A stretch of 56,273 nt of DNA from Deltaproteobacteria bacterium (GCA_016875225.1 VGRW01000018.1:1-56273), one strand, 5' to 3'. Shown: positions 1 through 10,099, counted from the stretch's first letter. Program-made: numbers and translations. The notes: a model not told the origin generated them from the sequence alone.

Positions 1-1
1 G

Positions 2-2605
2 CGCGCCTCGACGGAGCTCTTCGGCCGGCGCGAGCGCGCGATCCGGATCTGGGTCGACGGCGAGGCGCTGCGCGCGCGCGGCATGTCCGTGATGGACCTG
101 ATGCTGGCCGTGCAGCGCGAGCACATCGACGTGCCGGGTGGCCGAGTCGAGGGCCACGCGCTGGAGTACTCGCTAAAGACCGAGGCCGAGTTCCAGAACG
201 TGGACGAGCTCAGCAACCTGGTCGTGGCCGACATCGCGGGCGCGCCGGTCCGGCTCGGCGACGTGGCGCGCGTGGAGGACGGCGCCGAGGACGCGCGCCA
301 CATGGCGCGCTTCAACGGTGGCACCGGCGGCGGCATCGGCATTCTGAAGCAGTCCCGCGCGAACACGGTCGAGATCGCCGACCGAACCCACGACCGCGTG
401 GACGAGCTGCGCAAGTTCCTTCCCGCCGGAATGACCCTGCCCGACCGCGAGAGCGTGATCGACTTCTCGACCGCGATCCGCGAGTCGGTCGCCGAGACGC
501 AGTTCGCGCTGGTCTTCGGCGCGGTCCTGGCGGCGCTCACGGTGCTGCTGTTCCTGCGCCGCGTCCGGCCCACGCTCGTGATCGCGACCTCGATCCCCCT
601 CTCGCTGATCGCCGCGTTCGGCGCGATCTGGCTCTTCGGGTTCACGATCAACACGATGACGCTGCTCGCGCTGGCGCTCGCCGTCGGCGTCGTGATCGAC
701 GACGCGATCATCGTGCTCGAGAACATCGAGCGGCGCCGCGAGCTCGGCGAACCGCCCTACGAGGCGGCCTCGAAGGGCGCCAGCCAGATCGCCTTCGCCG
801 CCACCGCGGCGACGCTCTCGATCGCGGTCGTGTTCCTCCCGGTCGTGTTCGTGCGCGGGATCGTCGGCAGCTTTCTGAAGGAGTTCGGGCTGACGGTCGC
901 CGCGTCGGTCATGTTCTCGCTCTTCGTCGCGCTCACCCTGATCCCGATGCTGGCGGCGCGAATGCCGCCGCCCGCGGTTCGCGAGCACGGCGGCTTCTAC
1001 CACCGCCTCGAGATCGCGTTCGTCTGGCTCGAGACGAACTACAAGGTCTTGCTCGAGTGGGCGCTCGGCCACCGCGCGACGGTGCTGGGCATTGCCCTGG
1101 CCTCGTTCGTATTCGCGCTCTTGCTCGGCTCGCGCCTGGGCGCCGAGTTCTTCCCGCCCTCCGACGAGGGCCGGCTCTTCGTGATGATGGACACGCCGCC
1201 GGGCACCGCGCTGGAGGGAACCCTGGAGCGGGTCAAGAAGGCGGAGCAGTACATGCTCGCTCAGCCCGAGATCAAGGGACTGTTCGCGGGTGTCGGCGTC
1301 TCCGGGCCCGACGGCCCCGGCAACGTGACGAACGGCGTGATGGTCGCGATCCTGCGCCCGCAGCACGAACGCAAGAAGCACGCGCTCCAGCTGATGCGCG
1401 AGGCGCGCGAGGCGCTCGGCACGATTCCCGGGCTCGAAGCGCGCGTCTTCGACATGTCGTCGATGATGGGCGGCGGCGGCCGCGGGGAGCTGGAGTTCGC
1501 GATCCGAGGCAATCTCGAGATCGACGAGCTCGATCGGCTCTCCGACCAGTTCATGGCGAAGCTCGCCGAGCGCAAGGGCTTCGTCGACATCTCCAAGAGC
1601 CTGAAGGTCGGGCTGCCGGAGATCCGCGTGATCCCGGACCGCGAGAAGTGCGCCGCGCTCGGCGTCGATGCGCGCACGCTGTCCCAGATCGTCCAGGCGG
1701 GAATCGGCGGGCTCGACATCGCGAAGTTCAAGTCGGGCGGACATCGCTACGACGTGCGGATCCGGCTCGAGGAGGCCTTCCGCTCCGACCCGGAGGCCGT
1801 GGGCGCGCTCTTCGTGCGCACCAAGGACGGCGGAGTGGTCGAGCTGCGCAACATCGCCCGGATCGAGACGGGCGCCGCGCCCTCGACGATCAGCCGCGAC
1901 CAGCGCCAGCGCAGCGTGATCGTCGCGGCGAATCTCGAGGAGCTGCCCGCCGGCGAGGCGATCGCGATCGTGAACGAGATCGCCTCCGAGATCCTGCCCG
2001 AGGGCGCGACGCTTCGCTTCGGCGGCAGCGCAGAGGCGTTCCTCGAGAGCCTGCGCCAGTTCGGCCTCGCGATCGGGCTCGCGATCCTGATCATCTACAT
2101 GGTGCTGGCTGCACAGTTCGAGAGCCTGCTGCACCCGTTCACCGTGATGCTCGCGCTTCCGCTTGCGATGGTCGGCGCGCTCGGCGGCCTCTGGGTGATG
2201 GGCATGACGATCAATCTGTTCAGCGTGATCGGGATCATCCTTCTGATGGGCCTGGTGACGAAGAACTCGATCCTGCTCGTGGACTACGCGAACGAGCTTC
2301 GCGCGGAGGGAATGGAGACGCTCGAGGCGATGCGGAAGGCCGCGCCCGTGCGCATGCGACCGGTGCTGATGACGGGCATCTCGATGATCTTCGGCGTGCT
2401 TCCCGCGGCGATCGGATTCGGCCCGGGCTCGGAGAGCCGCGCGCCGATGGCGGTCGCGACCGGGGCGGGGATGTTCTCGTCGATGCTGCTCACGCTTCTG
2501 ATCGTGCCGGTCTTCTACGTCACGCTCGACGACGCGGTGCTCTGGCTTCGCGCCAGGCTCCGGCGCGGGAAAGCCGCGCCCGGCCCGATCGCACATGCGC
2601 GCTGA
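2..2605 (+). CDS. RND-family efflux transporter permease (5' truncated by window edge)
   Basis: Inner-membrane proton-driven RND pump of the AcrB/HAE1 type, which would export hydrophobic compounds with a periplasmic adaptor and an outer-membrane channel. The reading frame is open from base 2, so the true start lies outside the window; about 868 residues are present of the usual ~1030. Visible marks are the TM4 acidic pair in GVVIDDAIIVLENIE, the TM10 lysine in GLVTKNSILLVDYANE and the preceding QFESLLHPFTVMLALPLAMVG segment, so the proton-relay residues are intact. The adaptor gene is probably upstream, outside the window. An MFS transporter follows after 3 bp, suggesting cotranscription. 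The exact substrate cannot be told. Confidence 0.93.
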   Translation, partial: RASTELFGRRERAIRIWVDGEALRARGMSVMDLMLAVQREHIDVPGGRVEGHALEYSLKTEAEFQNVDELSNLVVADIAGAPVRLGDVARVEDGAEDARHMARFNGGTGGGIGILKQSRANTVEIADRTHDRVDELRKFLPAGMTLPDRESVIDFSTAIRESVAETQFALVFGAVLAALTVLLFLRRVRPTLVIATSIPLSLIAAFGAIWLFGFTINTMTLLALALAVGVVIDDAIIVLENIERRRELGEPPYEAASKGASQIAFAATAATLSIAVVFLPVVFVRGIVGSFLKEFGLTVAASVMFSLFVALTLIPMLAARMPPPAVREHGGFYHRLEIAFVWLETNYKVLLEWALGHRATVLGIALASFVFALLLGSRLGAEFFPPSDEGRLFVMMDTPPGTALEGTLERVKKAEQYMLAQPEIKGLFAGVGVSGPDGPGNVTNGVMVAILRPQHERKKHALQLMREAREALGTIPGLEARVFDMSSMMGGGGRGELEFAIRGNLEIDELDRLSDQFMAKLAERKGFVDISKSLKVGLPEIRVIPDREKCAALGVDARTLSQIVQAGIGGLDIAKFKSGGHRYDVRIRLEEAFRSDPEAVGALFVRTKDGGVVELRNIARIETGAAPSTISRDQRQRSVIVAANLEELPAGEAIAIVNEIASEILPEGATLRFGGSAEAFLESLRQFGLAIGLAILIIYMVLAAQFESLLHPFTVMLALPLAMVGALGGLWVMGMTINLFSVIGIILLMGLVTKNSILLVDYANELRAEGMETLEAMRKAAPVRMRPVLMTGISMIFGVLPAAIGFGPGSESRAPMAVATGAGMFSSMLLTLLIVPVFYVTLDDAVLWLRARLRRGKAAPGPIAHAR

Positions 2606-2608
2606 GCC

Positions 2609-3910
2609 TTGAACGTCCTGCGGCGGCCGGTCCTGGGGGAGCTCGCGCTCTCGGGCTATCGACGCGAGCGTCTGACCGACGCCTGCTTCACCGTCGGCCC
2701 TGCGCTGATGGAGGGCGGCTTCATCGGCGTGATCGCCGACAAGCTCTTTCACGTGCACCCCGCCGTGCTCGCGCTGGTGACTGCCGCGCCGATGTTCGGA
2801 AACCTGTCGAGCGCGTTCTGGGCGCGACTCGCGCACGGCCGCCGTCGGGTTCCGTTCACCACCGCGCTGATGGCGGCCTTCTCGGCCTGCGTCGCGTTGG
2901 TCGCGCTCGTGCCCGAGGCCGCCGTGGGCGCGGGACTGCTGGTCGCGGCGCTGATCGCAGCGCGGCTGCTCCTGGGCGGGATCGTGACGGCGCGGAGCAT
3001 CGTCTGGACGCTGAACTACCCGCGCGAGGGCCGGGGCCGCGTGACCGCGCGACTCCACGCGATCTCGACCCTGTCCACCGCGGCCACCGCCTGGCTCGGC
3101 TCGCAGGTACTGGATCAGAGCCCCGAGAGCTTCCGGATCGTCTACGCCGCGGGCGCGTGTCTCGCGGCCGCAGGTGCCTTCGCGTTCTCGCGCGTGCCGC
3201 TCTCGGGCGAGACCGAGCACCTCTCACAGGAGCGCCTGCGCGCGAGCAGCCCGGCCGGGATCCCGAGCGGGCTCTCGATCCTGCGCGACGACCGGCACTA
3301 CCTGCAGTTCCTCACCTGGCAGATGGTGCTCGGGATCGCGAACATGATGATCGAGGCGCCGCTTCTGTATCTCGTCTCGCGCGAGATGGGCGCGAGCTAC
3401 TCTGCGGCGATCGGAATCACGATGGTGATTCCGTTCGCGCTCTCGGTGCTGACGATTCCGTTCTGGGCGGTGTATCTCGACCGCGTTCACGTCGCCGCGT
3501 TCCGCGCCCTGCACTCCTGGACGTTCGGCCTTTCTCAGCTGCTGCTCTGGATCGGCGCGCTGCAGCAGTCGCTGTTCATGATCGGCCTTGCGCGCGTGGT
3601 GATGGGCGCCGCGCGAAGCGGCGGCGGGCTGGCCTGGAACATCGGCCACAACGACTTCGCGCCGAGCGAGCGGGCGGGCGCGTACATGGGCGTGCACGTC
3701 ACGCTGACCGGGATCCGCGGCGCGTTCGCGCCGTTCCTGGGAATGGCGCTCTATCTGGGCTGGTCGGCCCGGCCGATTCCGGGCACCGGACTCACGCTTC
3801 CGGCCTGGTCGGGCCTGGGCGACCTCTTGATGCTGATCTCCGCGCTCATGTCGGGCCTCTCGGCGCTCGGCTTCCGGCGCCTCAGGCAGAGGATCGACCG
3901 GAGCCGCTAG
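2609..3910 (+). CDS. MFS transporter
   Basis: Major facilitator superfamily membrane protein, 433 residues with about 12 hydrophobic segments, for example TALMAAFSACVALVALVPEA and SLFMIGLARVVMGAARSGGG. The start used is TTG, 3 bp after the stop of the RND gene, with no strong Shine-Dalgarno, so translation may be coupled to the pump gene; a later start is possible. The stop TAG overlaps the stop of the convergent gene on the minus strand (shared CTAG). The substrate is unknown. A DNA or redox role is not suggested. Confidence 0.82.
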   Translation: MNVLRRPVLGELALSGYRRERLTDACFTVGPALMEGGFIGVIADKLFHVHPAVLALVTAAPMFGNLSSAFWARLAHGRRRVPFTTALMAAFSACVALVALVPEAAVGAGLLVAALIAARLLLGGIVTARSIVWTLNYPREGRGRVTARLHAISTLSTAATAWLGSQVLDQSPESFRIVYAAGACLAAAGAFAFSRVPLSGETEHLSQERLRASSPAGIPSGLSILRDDRHYLQFLTWQMVLGIANMMIEAPLLYLVSREMGASYSAAIGITMVIPFALSVLTIPFWAVYLDRVHVAAFRALHSWTFGLSQLLLWIGALQQSLFMIGLARVVMGAARSGGGLAWNIGHNDFAPSERAGAYMGVHVTLTGIRGAFAPFLGMALYLGWSARPIPGTGLTLPAWSGLGDLLMLISALMSGLSALGFRRLRQRIDRSR

Positions 3911-4608
3911 CTCTTCGGCGCGGCGTCCGTCTCGGGCGCCGCGAGGATGACCTCGAGCGTGCGCAGCCGTTCGAGCTCGACGCGCTGGGCGCGCGCCTCG
4001 TCCTTCTTCAGCTCGAGCTCGCCGCGCAGGATCACGTAGGCCTTGTCGAGCGTCTCCCAGCGGCCCTTGTACTTCGTGACGTCGCGCCGTGCGCTCTCGA
4101 GCTCGGTCTCGAGCTTTGCTCGGCGGGTCTCTGCGTCGGAGGCATGTCGCCGCAGACCTTCGAGCTCGGCATCGTCGCCCGGCGGCACGAGCTCGGCCGC
4201 GCGCGCCTGCTCGCGCGCGAGCTCGGCGCCGAGCCGCTCCGCGTCGGCGTGCAGCCGGACGATCTCGTCGCGCGCCGCGCGGGCGTCTCCCCGCTCGGCC
4301 TGCAGCTCCGCCTCGAGCGCGCGGATTCGCGCGGGCAGCGTCTTCTCCTCCTCGAGCGACTCGCCCGCGCGCTTCTTCAGCTTCTCGTGCTTCTTGCGCA
4401 GCTCCGCCAGCTCCTCGCCGCGCGCGCGAAGCTCACCGCGCGCCTGCTCGAGCCGCTTCTCGATCGCCTCGCGCTCGCTGCGCACGGCCTCGAGCTCCGC
4501 CCGCGCGGCGCCGACCGCGGCCTCGGAGGCGCGCAGGCGCTGGAACAGGAGCGCGCTCGCCGCCGCCGCGAGCGCGAAGCCGAGCCAGCCGAGAATCGCA
4601 GGATCCAT
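3907..4608 (-). CDS. Membrane-anchored coiled-coil protein, function unknown
   Basis: 233 residues. An N-terminal hydrophobic segment (residues 5-22, ILGWLGFALAAAASALLF) is followed by a long, highly charged Ala/Glu/Arg/Leu helix running to about residue 215, with the heptad character of a coiled coil (AELEAVRSEREAIEKRLEQA). It is probably anchored in the inner membrane with a rod-like cytoplasmic domain. No catalytic motif is visible. It lies 39 bp downstream of the lipoprotein gene on the same strand. High GC exaggerates open frames here, but codon structure and the clean ATG start support a real gene. I do not recognise a family. Confidence 0.7.
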   Translation of the reverse strand: MDPAILGWLGFALAAAASALLFQRLRASEAAVGAARAELEAVRSEREAIEKRLEQARGELRARGEELAELRKKHEKLKKRAGESLEEEKTLPARIRALEAELQAERGDARAARDEIVRLHADAERLGAELAREQARAAELVPPGDDAELEGLRRHASDAETRRAKLETELESARRDVTKYKGRWETLDKAYVILRGELELKKDEARAQRVELERLRTLEVILAAPETDAAPKS

Positions 4609-4647
4609 ATGCGTATCTCTACCACGAGCGCGCGCCCGCGGTCGTGG

Positions 4648-5550
4648 TCAATGCAGGAGTGTGGAGTCCAGACGAGCGAGCCAGACCGGGTTCGCGCTCT
4701 CGCGCGCGCGGAGCTCCGTTTCGAGCGACAGCGCCGCCGCAGAGAAGCCCAACCCGTCGAGCTCGAGAAGCGTCCGGCCGATCGCCTCCGGGGTCGCTCC
4801 CGGCGCCCGCAGCTGGCTGCGGAGCTCGAGCGCCCGGACCAGCCGGGACGCGAGCGAGTGCGAGATCGGAAGCTCGAGCGTCTGCCGCTCTCGCTCACCC
4901 TCCCCTTCGATCGAGAGCCGAAGCAGCCGCGGCCGCCCCGGCAGCCGATCCGGCACGAGCTCGAGCAGCCCGACCCGCACGCGCCCGCGCGCGTCGCTGG
5001 TCCGGGTCTGCGGCGCGGTCGCGTCGAGCGTCAGCACCAGCTTCGCCCCCGCCAGGGGGCGGAGCTCGCGCCTCACCTCGCGATCGAGCTCCTCGGTCTC
5101 GCGCGAGACCTCTTTCCGGCGCACGCGCGACTCCGACTCCACGTTCAGCAGCGGGTTCATCGCCGAGAACGTGAAGCCGGCGAACGCGTCCAGGCTCGCG
5201 TCGGGCAGGATGCCGAAACCGACCAGGTCGACCACGCGAAGCACCAGAAGCACGGGCACGCAGACCGTCCCGAGCGGCACCTCCCAGAGCTCGTAGCCGG
5301 ACTTGTACGGCGTGGACTCCTCGATTCGAATCCGTGTGCGGAGCTTTCGCACGACGGCGGTCTCGTCCGCGAGAAGTGCGAGCTCGACCTCGGGGGTCGC
5401 GAGCGGCACGGACTGCGGCTCGACGACCGTCTCCGCGTGCACGACGTCGCGCTCGGAGGTCCGGTAGGCGTCGCCCGTGTAGCGCACGTGGTTCGCGCAC
5501 GCGGGGAGCAGCACGGTGCTCGCAAGCACCGCGAGCAGGCGTCGCGGCAT
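4648..5550 (-). CDS. Secreted lipoprotein, function unknown
   Basis: 300 residues. The N-terminus MPRRLLAVLASTVLLPACAN is a lipoprotein signal with lipobox L-P-A-C, cysteine at residue 18. A hydrophobic stretch at about residues 96-116 (VPLGTVCVPVLLVLRVVDLVG) may be membrane-embedded. The remaining sequence has beta-rich, Arg/Glu-rich segments; the part around LVLTLDATAPQTRTSDARGR could be a small beta-sandwich that binds other envelope proteins, but this is only impression. A GGAG Shine-Dalgarno precedes the ATG. It is probably cotranscribed with the downstream coiled-coil membrane gene. Not recognised. Confidence 0.75.
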   Translation of the reverse strand: MPRRLLAVLASTVLLPACANHVRYTGDAYRTSERDVVHAETVVEPQSVPLATPEVELALLADETAVVRKLRTRIRIEESTPYKSGYELWEVPLGTVCVPVLLVLRVVDLVGFGILPDASLDAFAGFTFSAMNPLLNVESESRVRRKEVSRETEELDREVRRELRPLAGAKLVLTLDATAPQTRTSDARGRVRVGLLELVPDRLPGRPRLLRLSIEGEGERERQTLELPISHSLASRLVRALELRSQLRAPGATPEAIGRTLLELDGLGFSAAALSLETELRARESANPVWLARLDSTLLH

Positions 5551-5646
5551 GGGGGGGCTCCGTGCGCGGGGGGAGCGCTGCCCTACTTCTCGACGCTGCG
5601 CGTCGCGAAATTTAGGCGCGCAGATCGCGCGCAGATCGCGCCGGAA

Positions 5647-6315
5647 TCAGACCAGCAGCTTCGCGCCGGCCTTCTCGCGCTCCTCGGCGCGCGCCTCGGA
5701 TTCCACCGTCGCCGGGACCGCCCGCCCCCGCTGCACGGCCGGGCGCGCGGCGATCCGCTCCACCCAGCCCGCGAGCGCCGGCAGGTCGGCGATCTCGACG
5801 CCCGACCAGGCGTGGATCGAGACCCAGGGCCAGGTGGCGATGTCGGCGATCGAGTACTCGCCCGCCAGGTACTCGTGATCGCGCAGCCGCGCGTCGAGCA
5901 CCGTGTAGAGACGCCGGGTCTCCTTCTGGTAGCGCTCGATCGCGTACGGGATCTTCTCGGGCGCGTAGCGGAAGAACACGTTCGCCTGGCCCTGCATCGG
6001 GCCCACGCCGCCCATCTGGAACATCAGCCACTGCAGCGCGACCGAGCGCGCCTTGGGCTCGGCCGGCAGCAGGCGGCCGGTCTTCTCGGCCAGGTAGAGC
6101 AGGATCGCGCCGGACTCGAAGACCGCGAAGTCCGAGTTCGCGCGATCGACGATCACGGGGATCCGGCCGTTGGGGTTCAGCGCCAGGAACCAGGGCTCCT
6201 TCTGCTCCAGCTTCTCGAGCCGGATCGCGTGCACGCGGTACGGCAGGCCGAGCTCCTCGAGCGCGATCGAGACCTTCCATCCGTTCGGGGTCGCGGCGGT
6301 GTAGAGATCGATCAC
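5647..6315 (-). CDS. Glutathione S-transferase family protein
   Basis: Cytosolic GST-fold protein of 222 residues, close to the usual ~200-230 (the YfcG/nu-type bacterial subgroup is likely). The N-terminal thioredoxin-like domain carries [18 protein letters not shown], the substrate/GSH segment [11 protein letters not shown] and [13 protein letters not shown]; the C-terminal helical domain has [13 protein letters not shown] with the conserved Asp. I chose the GTG at 6315 because a strong AGGAGGT lies just upstream and the family begins IDLYT; the longer open frame upstream is antisense to the next gene. It is divergent from the YhhN gene, with 24 bp between the starts. Confidence 0.9.
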   Translation of the reverse strand: MIDLYTAATPNGWKVSIALEELGLPYRVHAIRLEKLEQKEPWFLALNPNGRIPVIVDRANSDFAVFESGAILLYLAEKTGRLLPAEPKARSVALQWLMFQMGGVGPMQGQANVFFRYAPEKIPYAIERYQKETRRLYTVLDARLRDHEYLAGEYSIADIATWPWVSIHAWSGVEIADLPALAGWVERIAARPAVQRGRAVPATVESEARAEEREKAGAKLLV

Positions 6316-6339
6316 GGGACCTCCTGCTAGAGTGCGCCG

Positions 6340-6963
6340 GTGTTCTTCGCCATCGCGATGTCCGGCTGCGTAGCGGTGCTCCTGGTTGCAGAGTACCGCG
6401 CATGGCGCGTCGGCGTCTGGCTCGCCAAGCCGGCCGCCGCGCTCTGCTTCGTCGCCGCGGCGCTCTCCTTCGGCGCGCTCGAGACGAGCTACGGCCGGAT
6501 CGTGCTCGCGGGCCTGGTGCTCTCGCTCTGTGGAGACGTGCTGCTGATCCCGAAGGGCCGACCGCGCGTCTTCCAGGCCGGCATCGCCGCCTTCGGGCTC
6601 GGGCACGTCGCCTATCTGGCCGCGTTCGCGCTGCGCTTCGAGAGCCCCGGGCGAGCGGCGATCTGCGCCGGCCTCGCGTCGCTCGCGCTTCGCGGTCTGC
6701 TGGACTGGCTGCGGCCGCACGTTCCGGCCGAGATGAAGCTTGCGGTGTACGGGTACGTGGCGGTGATCTCGGCCATGCTGGTGGCGGCGGCCGGCGCGTC
6801 GCCGTCGTCCGCGTGGATATTCGCGGGCGCCGCGATGTTCTACCTCTCGGACCTCGCGGTCGCGCGCGACCGCTTCGTCTCGAGTTCCTTCGCCAATCGC
6901 GCCTGGGGTCTGCCGCTGTACTTCGCGGCGCAGCTCGTGCTCGCGAGCACGGTGCGCCCGTGA
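6340..6963 (+). CDS. YhhN/TMEM86-family membrane protein (lysoplasmalogenase-like)
   Basis: Integral membrane protein of 207 residues with about 7-8 hydrophobic segments. The family signatures visible are [13 protein letters not shown] (conserved Asp), [13 protein letters not shown] and [13 protein letters not shown]. Characterised animal members hydrolyse the vinyl-ether bond of lysoplasmalogens; bacterial members are largely assigned by homology. The GTG start is taken from the open frame and the family start. The final TGA overlaps the GTG of the next gene (GTGA), indicating translational coupling with the oxidoreductase. Confidence 0.82.
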   Translation: MFFAIAMSGCVAVLLVAEYRAWRVGVWLAKPAAALCFVAAALSFGALETSYGRIVLAGLVLSLCGDVLLIPKGRPRVFQAGIAAFGLGHVAYLAAFALRFESPGRAAICAGLASLALRGLLDWLRPHVPAEMKLAVYGYVAVISAMLVAAAGASPSSAWIFAGAAMFYLSDLAVARDRFVSSSFANRAWGLPLYFAAQLVLASTVRP

Positions 6964-8243
6964 GCCGGATCGACGTCGCGCTGATCGGAGCGGGAAATCG
7001 CGGCCGCGCGGTCTTCGGCGCCTACGCGCTGCGGCATCCCGAGCGGATGCGGATCGTCGCGCTCGCCGAGCCCCGCGGGGATCGGCGGCTGGCGACCGCC
7101 GCGGAGCACGGGCTCGCGCCGGAACGGGTCTTCACGGACTGGCGCGGGCTGCTGCGGGCGCGCCCGGACGCCCACGCCGCCATCGTCGCCACCGGCGACA
7201 CCGAGCACGTCGAGCCGGCGCTCGCCGCGATCGCGGCCGGCTACCACCTGCTGCTCGAGAAGCCGATCGCGCCGCAGCCCGCCGACTGCCTGCGCGTCAC
7301 CGAGGCGGCCGAGCGCGCGGGCCGGATCCTGCAGATCGGCCACGTGCTCCGCTACACCGAGTTCTACGCCCGCGTGCACGAGATCGTCGCGAGCGGGCGG
7401 CTCGGCCGCGTGGCCATGATCGACGTGCGCGAGCACGTCGCCTACTGGCACATGGCGCACTCCTACGTGCGCGGGAAGTTCCGCAACCGCGCGCTCGCCG
7501 CGCCGTTTCTGCTCGCGAAGAGCTGTCACGATCTGGACCTGCTCGCCTGGCTCGCCGAGGGCCGCGCGACGCGGCTCGCCTCGTTCGGATCGCTGGGAAT
7601 CTACCGGCCCGAGCTCGCCCCGCCGGGCGCCGCCGCGCGCTGCGGCAGCGCATGCTCCGTGCAGGCCAGCTGCCCCTGGGACGCCGCGCGCTTCTACCTG
7701 GGCCCGGACGAGCGACTCGCGAGGCACTGGCCGTGGACCGATCTCTGCGCGGACCCGACGCGTGCGGCGCGCGAGTCGGCGCTCGCGACGAGCGACTACG
7801 GGCGCTGCGTGTTCCGCTGCGACAACGACGTCGCGGACCATCAGGTCGTCGCCGTGGAGTTCGACGCCGGCCTCACCGCGACGCTGGGCGTACACGGAAC
7901 GGCGTCGGAGGAGCGGCGCACGGTTCGCATCTCGGGCAGCGCGGGCGAGCTCCGCGGCGTGCTCCAGACCGGCGTGATCGAGGTCTCGCGCCACGGCTCG
8001 CTCGGGCGCGAGGAGATCCGGATCGAGAGCTCCGCGTTCGGGCACTCCGGCGGCGATCAGGGGCTGCTCGACCACTTCTGCGAGGTGGTCGCGATCGGCG
8101 CGCCAGATCGCGTGCGCGCGAGCGGCCGGGTCGCACTCGAGAGCCACCTGCTCGGCTTCGCCGCCGAGCGCGCGCGCGCCGAGCGCAGGGTGATCGAGAT
8201 GGAGCCGTTCCGGGACGAGGTGCGCCGGAGCGCCGGGCTCTGA
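6960..8243 (+). CDS. Gfo/Idh/MocA-family oxidoreductase
   Basis: NAD(P)-dependent dehydrogenase of 427 residues. The N-terminal Rossmann fold starts with [17 protein letters not shown]; the catalytic-lysine motif is [11 protein letters not shown] (about residue 100) and the second-domain histidine is in [13 protein letters not shown] Cys-rich stretch ([20 protein letters not shown]) occurs in one subgroup of these enzymes acting on sugar or cyclitol substrates; I cannot name the substrate. The GTG start overlaps the preceding stop by 4 bp and begins right at the Rossmann strand. It converges on the EAL-protein gene, with 4 bp between the stops. Confidence 0.88.
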   Translation: MSRIDVALIGAGNRGRAVFGAYALRHPERMRIVALAEPRGDRRLATAAEHGLAPERVFTDWRGLLRARPDAHAAIVATGDTEHVEPALAAIAAGYHLLLEKPIAPQPADCLRVTEAAERAGRILQIGHVLRYTEFYARVHEIVASGRLGRVAMIDVREHVAYWHMAHSYVRGKFRNRALAAPFLLAKSCHDLDLLAWLAEGRATRLASFGSLGIYRPELAPPGAAARCGSACSVQASCPWDAARFYLGPDERLARHWPWTDLCADPTRAARESALATSDYGRCVFRCDNDVADHQVVAVEFDAGLTATLGVHGTASEERRTVRISGSAGELRGVLQTGVIEVSRHGSLGREEIRIESSAFGHSGGDQGLLDHFCEVVAIGAPDRVRASGRVALESHLLGFAAERARAERRVIEMEPFRDEVRRSAGL

Positions 8244-8247
8244 TCGC

Positions 8248-10050
8248 TCAGTCCGGAAGCTCGCCGCCGTCGGCCCAGGTGGCCGCGAACTCCTCGGCGG
8301 GCACCGGGCGGCCGAACAGGTAGCCCTGCATCCGCGAGCAGCCGAGCTCGGCGAGGAAGTCCCGCTCGTCGCTGGTCTCCACGCCCTCCGCCACGACGTC
8401 GAGCCCGAGCTCGCCTGCGACCGCGAGCACCGCGCGCGTGATCGCCGCGCGCCGCGGCTCGCGCGCGATGTCGCGCACGAAGGCCTGGTCGATCTTGAGC
8501 CGGTTCGCGGGGAACTGCGCGAGCACCGAGAGGCTCGAGTAGCCGGTGCCGAAGTCGTCGATCGCGAGCCCGATCCCCATCCGGCGCAGGCAGAGCAGCG
8601 AGCGCAGCGTCTGCTGCACGTCGTCGACGAGCGCGTTCTCCGTGACCTCCATCTCGAGCCGATCGGGGCGAAGGCCGGTGTCGCGAAGCGCGGAGGCGAC
8701 CTGAGCCTCGAACTCCGGGCCGCGGAACTGCCGGCGCGACACGTTCACGGCCATCGTGAAGTCGCCCAGCCCCGCCCGCTCCCAGCGCCGCTTCTGCTCG
8801 CACGCCTCGCGAAGCACCCACTCGCCGATCGAGACGATCACGCCGTTGCCCTCCGCGATCGGGATGAAGTCGCCGGGCGAGATCATGCCGTGCTCGGGAT
8901 GGATCCAGCGCACCAGCGCCTCGCAGCCGATCAGCTCGCGCTTCTGGACGTCGATCTGCGGCTGGTAGAATAGGACGAACTCGTGCCGCTCGAGCGCGTC
9001 GCGCAGCAGGACCTCGAGCCGCATGCCCTCGAGCGACCCGGCCTTCATCTCGGAGGAGTAGAACTGGACCTGGCCGCGGCCCTGCTCCTTCACGCGGTGC
9101 AGCGCGACGTCGGCGCTGCGCAGCACGGCGTCCGGAGTGTCGCCGTCGTCGGGAAAGACCGAGACCCCGATGCTCGGCGTGACGTAGACCGGGCCGCTCT
9201 CGCCGTCGTGCGGTCGGGCGACGCTCTCCTGGATCTTTCGCGCCACCACCGTCGCGCCCTCGCGGCTCGAGAGACTCGTGAGCAGCACGGCGAAGTCGTC
9301 GGCTCCGAGCCGGGCCACGATGTCGCTGCCGCGAACGCACGCGCGCACGCGCTCGGCCACCGATTCGAGCAGCCGATCGCCCGCGTCGTGGCCGAGGTTC
9401 TCGTTCACGCGCTCGAAGTGGTCGAGGTTGATCGACAGCACCGCGAGCTTCTGCCCGTAGCGCCGCGCGTAGCCGAGCGTGCGGCGCACGGCTTCGCGGA
9501 AGTAGCCGCGGTTGGCGAGCCCGGTGAGCCCGTCGTGGGTCTCGAGATAGCGCTTGCGCCGCTCGGAGTCGGCGGCGGCCTCGGCGGAGCGCTGCAGCGC
9601 TTCGACGCTGCGGCCGAACGCCTGCTTTCCGCGCTCGAGCATTCCCGCGAGCTCCAGCTGCATCCGCCGCGAGCGACGCGCCTCGATCAGGCCCTTCACC
9701 CGCGCGACCGCGATGCGCTCGTGCACCGGCGCGATCAGCGCGTCGTCGGCGCCGAACTCCAGACAGCCCGCGAGCTCGTCCTGCTCCGCCGCGGTCGCGA
9801 TCACGACGAGCGGCACTCCGTCCAGCGCGGCTTCTGCGCGAAGTCGCGCGCAGCGCGCGGCGCCGCCGCCCGCGCCCGGCTCGATGCAGAGCAGCACGAC
9901 GTCGGCCGCGACCGCGGCCGCGCCGGCCGCGGCCTCCTGGGACCAGACGGAGGCCTGCACCTCGAGGCCGGCCGCGCGCAGGGCCGGCGCGAGCGAGCGG
10001 GCGCTGCCGCGGGAATCGTCGAGGATCAGGACTCGGGCTTCGGCGGCCAT
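8248..10050 (-). CDS. Pseudo-receiver / GGDEF / EAL protein (c-di-GMP phosphodiesterase)
   Basis: 600 residues, cytosolic. Residues 5-120 are a receiver-like domain, but the phosphoacceptor position is Cys55 (VVLLCIEPG) and the usual Lys-Pro is Ala-Pro (107-108), so phosphorylation is unlikely. The GGDEF domain (about 170-335) has a degenerate active site GADDF (249-253) but keeps an RGSD inhibitory-site motif (240-243) exactly five residues upstream. The EAL domain (340-595) keeps E377, N436, the EVTE pair, D498-D499, K519 and E555, so it should hydrolyse c-di-GMP. GTP or c-di-GMP binding by the GGDEF part may be regulatory. It is downstream of apt with a 100 bp gap. Confidence 0.9.
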   Translation of the reverse strand: MAAEARVLILDDSRGSARSLAPALRAAGLEVQASVWSQEAAAGAAAVAADVVLLCIEPGAGGGAARCARLRAEAALDGVPLVVIATAAEQDELAGCLEFGADDALIAPVHERIAVARVKGLIEARRSRRMQLELAGMLERGKQAFGRSVEALQRSAEAAADSERRKRYLETHDGLTGLANRGYFREAVRRTLGYARRYGQKLAVLSINLDHFERVNENLGHDAGDRLLESVAERVRACVRGSDIVARLGADDFAVLLTSLSSREGATVVARKIQESVARPHDGESGPVYVTPSIGVSVFPDDGDTPDAVLRSADVALHRVKEQGRGQVQFYSSEMKAGSLEGMRLEVLLRDALERHEFVLFYQPQIDVQKRELIGCEALVRWIHPEHGMISPGDFIPIAEGNGVIVSIGEWVLREACEQKRRWERAGLGDFTMAVNVSRRQFRGPEFEAQVASALRDTGLRPDRLEMEVTENALVDDVQQTLRSLLCLRRMGIGLAIDDFGTGYSSLSVLAQFPANRLKIDQAFVRDIAREPRRAAITRAVLAVAGELGLDVVAEGVETSDERDFLAELGCSRMQGYLFGRPVPAEEFAATWADGGELPD

Positions 10051-10099
10051 CCTGCAGAGAACTTCGGCGAATCGCGTTTGCCGATGTAGGCTGCGCGCG

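Noticed and set aside
5587-5609. Hairpin TTC-T-CGACGC-TGC-GCGTCG-C-GAA between the lipoprotein and GST genes as a terminator
   Set aside because: A 6-bp stem with a flanking mismatch and no T-run in the useful direction; kept only as a note.
5614-5642. GCGCGCAGATC repeated twice
   Set aside because: Two 11-bp copies only, in a low-complexity GC stretch; no feature implied.
1057-6330. Very long open frame of over 1700 codons in a third frame on the plus strand across the RND, MFS and lipoprotein genes
   Set aside because: It is Arg/Ala-rich, low in hydrophobic content, crosses genes on both strands and shows no domain; a GC-rich shadow of real genes. Several similar long antisense frames elsewhere were rejected for the same reason.
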